Of a stretch of 17,922 nucleotides of DNA, positions 15,250 through 17,922 are shown one piece after another. The notes under the pieces were generated by a model. That model saw nothing but the letters and a program-made list of their open reading frames with translations. It made no database searches and was not told the origin of the DNA. Location: assembly GCA_015228695.1 (NCBI GenBank), contig JADGDA010000023.1:1-17922 (forward strand), in the 5' to 3' direction. The translations under genes and the position numbers were made by a program. The DNA is from Alphaproteobacteria bacterium. Lineage in GTDB: Bacteria > Pseudomonadota > Alphaproteobacteria > Rhodospirillales > Rhodospirillaceae. The number at the start of each line of letters is the position of its first letter. Positions within the stretch are counted from its first letter, which is position 1.

Positions 15250-16319
15250 TCCTTTCTACTGACAAAAGCGGTCCCTTCGGTCACGCGCCCAACAGCGTAC
15301 AGAAGACGATGACGCTGGTGCTGGTAGCCCTGCTGCCGGCGACCTTGTTCAATATCTGGCTGTTCGGATGGCCGGCCCTGTTCATGTTCCTGTTTTCCAT
15401 CGCCTCCTGCGTCGGGATCGAGGCCCTGTGCATGTGGGGACAAGGCAAACCGATCCAGCCGGTTATCGCCGATGGTTCGGCGGTGCTGACCGGCTGGCTG
15501 ATGGCGATGTCCCTGCCGCCCTGGGCGCCGTGGTGGATTCCCCTGATCGGCGCCATCTGCGCCATCTGGCTGGCGAAGCATCTCTACGGCGGATTGGGTC
15601 AGAACGTTTTCAATCCGGCGATGATCGCCCGCGTGGCGCTTCTGGTGTCGTTCCCGGTGCAGATGACCCTTTTTGTCGCGCCCAAGCCGCTGTTCTCCGA
15701 CGGCGCCCCCGGGTTCGCCGAGAGCCTGAGCATCTTCTTCGGCCTCGTGGACATGGACACGCTCAGTTCGGCCTCCGCGATGGGCTTCATCAAGACCGAG
15801 CTGTCCCGAGGCATCACGGTGTCCGCCTCGATGGCGCAGACTCCGAACCTGATGGACACCCTGTTCGGCTTCCACCCCGGAAGCTTCGGCGAGACCTCCC
15901 AGGTTCTGGTGCTGGCGGGGGGGCTGTTCCTTCTGGCGCGGCGCGTCATCTCCTGGCACATCCCGGTGGCGGTGCTGGGAACGATTTTGGTGTTGGGCAC
16001 CCTGTTCAACGCCATCAATCCCGACCGTTTCGCCAGCGGCCTGTTCCATCTGACGGCGGGGGCGTCCATGCTGGGGGCGTTCTTCATCGCCACCGATTAC
16101 GTCACGTCGCCGGTGTCCAAGCAGGGGCAGATCGTGTTCGGGATCGGAGTGGGCTTCCTGACCTGGGTCATTCGAACCTTTGCCGGCTATCCCGAAGGGA
16201 TGGCCTTTGCGGTGCTGCTGATGAACTCGGTGACGCCGATCATCGACAGCAAGATCCGTCCGCGTACCTTTGGCCGGACCCGCAAGGGCGAGCCCCTTGA
16301 GATGACGAGGAAGCCATGA
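15246..16319 (+). CDS. rnfD: electron transport complex subunit RnfD/RsxD
   Basis: Membrane subunit homologous to NqrB, carrying FMN covalently and believed to be part of the ion-translocating core. The 357-residue protein has about 9-10 hydrophobic helices. Recognisable blocks are 'KPIQPVIADGSAVLTGWLMA' (68-87), 'YGGLGQNVFNPAMIARV' (114-130) and 'FFIATDYVTSPVSKQGQ' (279-295). The flavinylation region reads D-T-L-S-S-A-S-A-M (171-179). The position usually occupied by the flavin-bearing threonine appears to be Ser177 (codon 15774-15776). Start and stop overlap rnfC and rnfG as ATGA, so translation is probably coupled along rnfC-D-G-E. Confidence 0.97.
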   Translation: MILSTDKSGPFGHAPNSVQKTMTLVLVALLPATLFNIWLFGWPALFMFLFSIASCVGIEALCMWGQGKPIQPVIADGSAVLTGWLMAMSLPPWAPWWIPLIGAICAIWLAKHLYGGLGQNVFNPAMIARVALLVSFPVQMTLFVAPKPLFSDGAPGFAESLSIFFGLVDMDTLSSASAMGFIKTELSRGITVSASMAQTPNLMDTLFGFHPGSFGETSQVLVLAGGLFLLARRVISWHIPVAVLGTILVLGTLFNAINPDRFASGLFHLTAGASMLGAFFIATDYVTSPVSKQGQIVFGIGVGFLTWVIRTFAGYPEGMAFAVLLMNSVTPIIDSKIRPRTFGRTRKGEPLEMTRKP

Positions 16320-16924
16320 GTCTGCATCGCCCCACCTATGTTCATGCCTTCATCCTGGGTGTCTTCTGCTTCGGGTTCGGGATCCTGATCGCCTCGCTTG
16401 ATCTCGTCACCCGGGAGGATATCAAGCTGCGTCAGTTCGAGGATATGCAGGCGTCGCTGGCGAAGGTGATTCCCCTCGCCATCCACGACAATATCCCCGC
16501 CGAGGACAAGGTCGTCCTGAAGGGCGATGATGGGAAGGATCTGACCGTCTATCGCGCCACCAAGGGCGGCAAGGTGACCGGAGTCGCTTTCCCGATCCAG
16601 GGATCGGGGTACGCCGGACCGATCCGGCTGATGATGGGTGTGGACCCCGAGGGCCGTATCCTGGGCGTGCGCGTGGCCATGTTCAAGGAGACCCCCGGCC
16701 TCGGCGACAAGATCGACGAGAAGAAGAGCGACTGGATCCTCCGCTTTACCGGCCTCTCCCTGGGGAATCCCCCGGTGGACAAGTGGAAGGTGAAGAAGGA
16801 CGGCGGTCAGTTCGACCAGTTCTCGGGCGCCACCATCACGCCCCGCGCCGTGGTCGGCGCGATCCGTAACGGTCTCGAATTTTTCGCCGCCAATAAGGCC
16901 CAGATGCTGGAGGCACGCAAATGA
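16316..16924 (+). CDS. rnfG: electron transport complex subunit RnfG/RsxG (FMN-binding)
   Basis: Membrane-anchored, mostly periplasmic subunit homologous to NqrC. There is one N-terminal transmembrane helix (about residues 9-29), then a flavodoxin-unlike FMN-binding domain. 'GYAGPIRLMMGVDPEGRILG' (98-117) and 'ETPGLGDKI' (125-133) are family blocks. The flavinylation motif is the canonical SGAT (170-173) within 'FDQFSGATITPRAVV', making Thr173 (codon 16832-16834) the expected covalent FMN site and a substrate for the ApbE-family enzyme encoded at the operon start. The 202-residue length is normal. It overlaps rnfD and rnfE by four bases on each side. Confidence 0.97.
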   Translation: MSLHRPTYVHAFILGVFCFGFGILIASLDLVTREDIKLRQFEDMQASLAKVIPLAIHDNIPAEDKVVLKGDDGKDLTVYRATKGGKVTGVAFPIQGSGYAGPIRLMMGVDPEGRILGVRVAMFKETPGLGDKIDEKKSDWILRFTGLSLGNPPVDKWKVKKDGGQFDQFSGATITPRAVVGAIRNGLEFFAANKAQMLEARK

Positions 16925-17595
16925 CGACGAGTTATCGGACCATCGTCCGCGACGGTCTTTGGGACAATAACGGGGTCCTCTGCCAGATGTTGGGGATGTG
17001 CCCGACCATGGCCATGACGGGGACGGCGACCAATGGCCTCGGGATGGGACTGGCGACGCTGCTGGTGATGGCGCTTTCCAATCTGCTGGTCGCTATCTTC
17101 CGGGGGTATATCACCCATGAGGTGCGCATCCCGGTCTATATTCTGATCGTCGCCTTCTGGGTCACCGTGGTCGATCTGGCCTGCAATGCCTGGATGCATG
17201 AGCTGTACAAGGTTCTGGGCCTGTTCATTCCCTTGATCGTTTCCAACTGTCTGCCCCTCGGGCGCCTGGAGGTCTTCGCCTCGCGGGAGCCGGTGATGCC
17301 GTCGTTCATGGACGGCCTGTTCATGGGGGCCGGGTTCACCCTCGCCCTGACGGCGATCGGCGCCGTGCGCGAGGTCCTGGGGCAGGGAACCCTGTTCGCC
17401 GACGCATCCCTGCTGTTGGGGCCGGCCTTCAAGTTCCTGGAGATGAAGGCTCTGCCCATCGATGCCGGGTTCCTGGTCGCCATTCTGCCTCCCGGTGGGT
17501 TCCTGGTCACCGGGATTCTGGTGGCGGGCAAGCGCATCCTCGATATCCGGGCGGGGAAGCCCCTGGCGGATGGCCCCGCCGGACATGGCGTGTGA
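16921..17595 (+). CDS. rnfE: electron transport complex subunit RnfE/RsxE
   Basis: Integral membrane partner of RnfA, 224 residues with about six transmembrane helices. The N-terminus 'RDGLWDNNGVLCQMLGMCPT' matches the RnfE/NqrD pattern; Cys27 (GMCPTMAMT) and Cys110 (FIPLIVSNCLPLGRLEVFAS) are the expected ligands for the 2Fe-2S cluster shared with RnfA. The usual N-P before the first helix reads N-N-G here, and the common NCAILGRAE motif reads NCLPLGRLE. These are modest departures. An extra Cys21 is present. rnfH starts 16 bp downstream. Confidence 0.96.
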   Translation: MTTSYRTIVRDGLWDNNGVLCQMLGMCPTMAMTGTATNGLGMGLATLLVMALSNLLVAIFRGYITHEVRIPVYILIVAFWVTVVDLACNAWMHELYKVLGLFIPLIVSNCLPLGRLEVFASREPVMPSFMDGLFMGAGFTLALTAIGAVREVLGQGTLFADASLLLGPAFKFLEMKALPIDAGFLVAILPPGGFLVTGILVAGKRILDIRAGKPLADGPAGHGV

Positions 17596-17611
17596 TAGGG
17601 AGCGGGGAAGA

Positions 17612-17902
17612 ATGAAGGTTGGCGTCGTCTACGCTACTCGGAACCGCCATGCGTGGCTGTCCGTCGACGTTCCCGAGGGAGCCACGGTGGCCCAGGCCAT
17701 CGAGGCGTCGGGAGTCATGAAGCAGTTCCCGGAAATCAATCTGGAGCAGAACAAGACCGGAGTTTTCGGCAAGGCGGTGAAACCGGACACGGTGTTGGAG
17801 GATGGGGACCGGGTTGAAATCTACCGGGCCCTCATCGCCGATCCGAAGAAGGTGCCCCGCAAGAAGGACGCCGCGGCCAAGGAAGCTCCCGCGAAGGAGT
17901 GA
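17612..17902 (+). CDS. rnfH: RnfH family ubiquitin-like protein
   Basis: A 96-residue beta-grasp protein of the RnfH/UPF0125 family. The characteristic sequence is intact: 'MKVGVVYATRNRHAWLSVDV', 'EGATVAQAIEASGVMKQFPE', 'NKTGVFGKAVKPDTVLEDGD' and 'RVEIYRALIADPKKVPRKK'. It ends in a Lys/Ala-rich tail (DAAAKEAPAKE) that is probably disordered, and it lacks a C-terminal Gly-Gly. rnfH is the last gene of the rnf operon in Rhodobacter capsulatus and is also found beside ratA/smpB in other bacteria; its molecular role remains unclear. ATG 17612 follows a purine-rich GGGGAAG site. Confidence 0.95.
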   Translation: MKVGVVYATRNRHAWLSVDVPEGATVAQAIEASGVMKQFPEINLEQNKTGVFGKAVKPDTVLEDGDRVEIYRALIADPKKVPRKKDAAAKEAPAKE

Positions 17903-17910
17903 GCCCGAGC

Positions 17911-17922
17911 ATGAGTGCAACG
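17911..17922 (+). CDS. possible start of the next gene (cut by window end)
   Basis: An ATG at 17911 opens a frame reading M-S-A-T to the last base. GGAG at 17896-17899 lies 11 bases upstream, inside the end of rnfH. Only four codons are visible, so the product cannot be named. The 8-bp gap from rnfH suggests it continues the operon. Confidence 0.35.

Overview
The window is high-GC DNA with densely packed genes, mostly on the + strand. Gene content suggests an alphaproteobacterium, probably a Rhodospirillales-type organism (Magnetospirillum, Phaeospirillum or Rhodospirillum-like). The grounds are the complete rnf operon with rnfH and an ApbE-family rnfF homologue, a FlaF-like protein, a eukaryote-type Nfu protein and an AsmA/YhdP-like protein. 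The genus is inferred and was not tested. I see no rRNA, tRNA, CRISPR array, insertion sequence or transposase.

Layout. Positions 1-777 hold the 3' end of an AsmA/YhdP-like gene. Next come trpS (856-1854), a small MerR/excisionase-type DNA-binding protein with a coiled coil (1904-2347), an Nfu iron-sulfur carrier (2443-2991), a membrane protein fused to a spermidine-synthase-like domain (3036-5042) and an exported protein with a peptidoglycan-binding domain and helical repeats (5076-6776). A glutathione S-transferase lies convergently on the minus strand (6766-7392). An M17 aminopeptidase translationally coupled to a MarR-type regulator follows (7509-9229). gpsA is on the minus strand (9270-10277), and a FlaF-like gene (10407-10772) ends at a very strong intrinsic terminator (10840-10918).

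The main system fills 10937-17902. A promoter-like region with an FNR-like box precedes nine same-strand genes: apbE/rnfF, rseC, rnfA, rnfB, rnfC, rnfD, rnfG, rnfE and rnfH. They are separated by 31 bp or less, and three junctions overlap as ATGA. Together they encode an Rnf complex, a membrane-bound ion-pumping ferredoxin:NAD oxidoreductase. RnfC docks NADH, RnfB carries iron-sulfur clusters, RnfA/D/E form the membrane core, and RnfD and RnfG carry covalent FMN attached by the ApbE-family enzyme. RseC and RnfH are accessory. In purple bacteria such a complex supplies reduced ferredoxin to nitrogenase; in other proteobacteria the homologous Rsx complex reduces SoxR. The sequence does not decide between these roles.

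I found no clearly new multi-gene system. The best leads are a serine in place of the usual flavin-bearing threonine of RnfD, an FNR-like box overlapping the putative rnf promoter, a 13-codon ORF bridging rseC and rnfA, an isolated FlaF-like protein, and a terminator with an unusually large loop.
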